Shown: in pieces, positions 62,076 through 64,000 of the stretch
Numbering within the stretch: the stretch's first letter is position 1
Layout of the letters: the number at the start of each line of letters is the position of its first letter
From: Zelopaecilomyces penicillatus
Lineage: Eukaryota; Ascomycota; Sordariomycetes; Hypocreales; Pseudodiploosporaceae
DNA: 64,000 nt
Direction: 5' to 3'
NCBI GenBank assembly: GCA_005765155.1
Contig: VCCP01000005.1
Coordinates: 2,108,001 to 2,172,000, forward strand
Position numbers and translations under genes: made by a program
Notes under the pieces: model-generated
What the model was told of the DNA's origin: nothing
What the model saw: only the letters and a program-made list of their open reading frames with translations
Database searches by the model: none

Positions 62076-64000
62076 ACTAATAATCAAGATAAGGGGATAT
62101 CTTATTTACTTTACTATTAGAAGGATCAATTAATACCAGACTGATAATATAATACATTCAAGAGCATTTTTAAGCTATTATAAGGATCAGTCTAAGAAGA
62201 ATCATTATAAGCACCCTTATAAGACCTTTCAATCAGTATGATCAGGAGATACCTCTAAGGATAATAGCCTAGAAATCTAGAAGTAAAAGAGCTAAGCTTA
62301 TTTATTAAAAGACTTAAAATCTATAAAGCAGGGATATTATATATTATCCTAATTAAATAGTAAGGTATTATTAATTTCTTTTCTATTAGAATCTAATATT
62401 ATAGAATATTAAACTATTAAGAGAAAAAATAAGAGAATATTTAATCCTAAGATAAGCTTCTATTTAAAATATATATAAAAGATAACTTATCTATTAAATA
62501 TTAGATTAAAAAGGTAGGGTATTCTAAACTTATTAATTTCACTTAATTAAAATATAAATAAGTATAAAAAGAACTACTATAGATAATCAGCTTATATAGC
62601 TTTTAATATTAATTATTTGATTAATAATAAGCAGTATTAGTTATATACTAACCCTTAGTTTTGCTTTTTTATATTATAGATTAATATTCTAATAGTTTAA
62701 TTAATCTTAGGAAATATTTTTATCTCTCTTCTCTTTTTATAGATCTTATCCTTAATATTAAAAAAGCTTTTTATTTAAGAATAACCTTAATATTTTAGAA
62801 ATAAGATACTATTTAATTATAATAATATAGAAACCATTATCCTTAACTTAAATATAATATCTATCCCTAAAAGAAAGATTTTATATTAATACTAGGATAT
62901 AACTAATAAGATATTATTATATAAAAATCAAGATAACTCCTTCTTAAACTAGATATCCAAATACCTTTATAATAGAAAGCCTTTATTATTATTAGATCTT
63001 CTTAGTATATCACTAGCCTTTGATTTAAGTAAATACTCTCTATATTAAAGAAAAAGATCTTTAAATAGCTTTAACTCTATTATTAGAATTATTATTCCTA
63101 AGACTATTACCCTTAATATCCTTACTCTAAGCATTCCTTTACTTAATATAATATCTATTATAAATTCTAATAGTCCTTTCTTTAATAGACTAGATTTATA
63201 ATTAATTAATCAACTAAAGGATAATATTATTAAGAGTTTTTAATAAAGTATTATTAAGATTAATATCACTCTCTTTAATAATCTTAAGAATATCCTTATT
63301 ATAAATAAATCTAAAAGATATACTATTAACCTTAAGCTTATTAAATACTTTAATAGAATTAATATTATTAAATATCTTTTAAATTATAAGCTTAAGATAA
63401 AAGATAATAATATAATCGATAAAAAGAAATATAATTATTTTATATATTATATAATTAATATCTATAAAGATATTATCTAAGGATTTATTTATAATCTCTT
63501 ATAAATAAAAGCTAAAGAAGTATTAAAGAATTGTTTTTTTAAAGAAGACTTATAGTAATTAAGATTATATAAAGATTATTTAAAAGTACTTAAATAATAA
63601 TACTTAGAATCTATTAAAGATATTCTAGACTAGCTTAATAAGTATAGATTCTATATTTTTTAATATAATTTAAATTAAAAGGACTTAAAATCATTATCTT
63701 ATATATTATATAAGATTATATTAATAAGGCTTCTTATTAAGATTATCTAAGTAAATTCTATTAATAATCCTTATAAACTTAAGAAGATACTATATAAGCA
63801 GCTCTAAGGATACTTTAATAATTAAATAACTATTAGACTAGCTATTAAATAATATAAGACTTCTAATAATCTTAGGAACCAGGTAAATATAATTACTATC
63901 AGGGTAATACTTAATTAAGTTATTATAATAAAGAATCTAATTATATAGGATCTTTACTTTAAAGAAAAGTTCTTTTTAACTATTATTAAGACTATACCCC
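62076..64000 (+). mobile_element. Y4: start of another Y element (leader and gag, cut by window end)
   Basis: Begins exactly at the Y leader (ACTAATAATCAAG) and follows Y1 5873-7797 at a constant offset of 56,203. The 5' LTR is missing, replaced by the Copia LTR. Leader to about 63200, then the dead Gag-like region to the window edge. The first ~250 bases keep more CA than the rest. Confidence 0.85.

Overview
The window is a heterochromatin-like, transposon-only block from a filamentous fungus, most likely a Pezizomycotina ascomycete. It is extremely A+T-rich. Dead coding frames are broken almost entirely by TAA/TAG where glutamine codons would fit, CpA is nearly gone and TpA is everywhere. 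That is the signature of repeat-induced point mutation (RIP: CpA to TpA on either strand). I see no host gene, tRNA, rRNA or CRISPR in 64 kb.

The layout is a nested stack of LTR retrotransposons from three families, here called Y, Z and Copia. Y is a ~12.83 kb Ty3/gypsy element with ~395 bp LTRs. Z is a ~7.3 kb Ty3/gypsy chromovirus with 428 bp LTRs and a chromodomain after integrase. Copia is a 6.33 kb Ty1/copia element with 472 bp LTRs.

Region by region: 1-4714 is a RIP-saturated minus-strand Copia relative (copy C). 4708-52032 is one Y element (Y2), opened by three layers of insertions. A second Y (Y1, 5476-18711) sits in the Y2 leader and carries a Y solo LTR (8306-8703). A Z element (Z1, 19348-40599) also sits in Y2; Z1 carries a second Z (Z2, 24875-32209) in its integrase gene and a young Copia (copy A, 34027-40355, plus strand) in its 3' LTR. 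Direct target-site repeats frame Y1 (CTAA/TTAA), the solo LTR (CTAG), Z1 (TATTA), Z2 (CCTAC) and Copia A (ATAAT). With the inserts removed, Y1 and Y2 are 12,834 and 12,828 bp, which supports this reconstruction.

To the right are a truncated minus-strand Copia (copy B, 52033-55379), an internal Y fragment (Y3, 55380-61603), a lone minus-strand Copia LTR (61604-62075) and the start of another Y (Y4, 62076 to the window end). These pieces meet at chimeric junctions that simple insertion cannot explain.

Copia A is the only element that is nearly readable. It has a single Gag-PR-IN-RT-RNaseH frame (35095-39855) broken by ten premature stops, all at possible Gln codons. Its RT YVDD is intact, while all five Ty3/gypsy RT copies read NN at the catalytic aspartates. 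The points most worth following up are a long unidentified reading frame downstream of pol in Y, a primer site in Copia A that matches the anticodon arm of initiator tRNA-Met, and abrupt changes in RIP load inside single LTRs.
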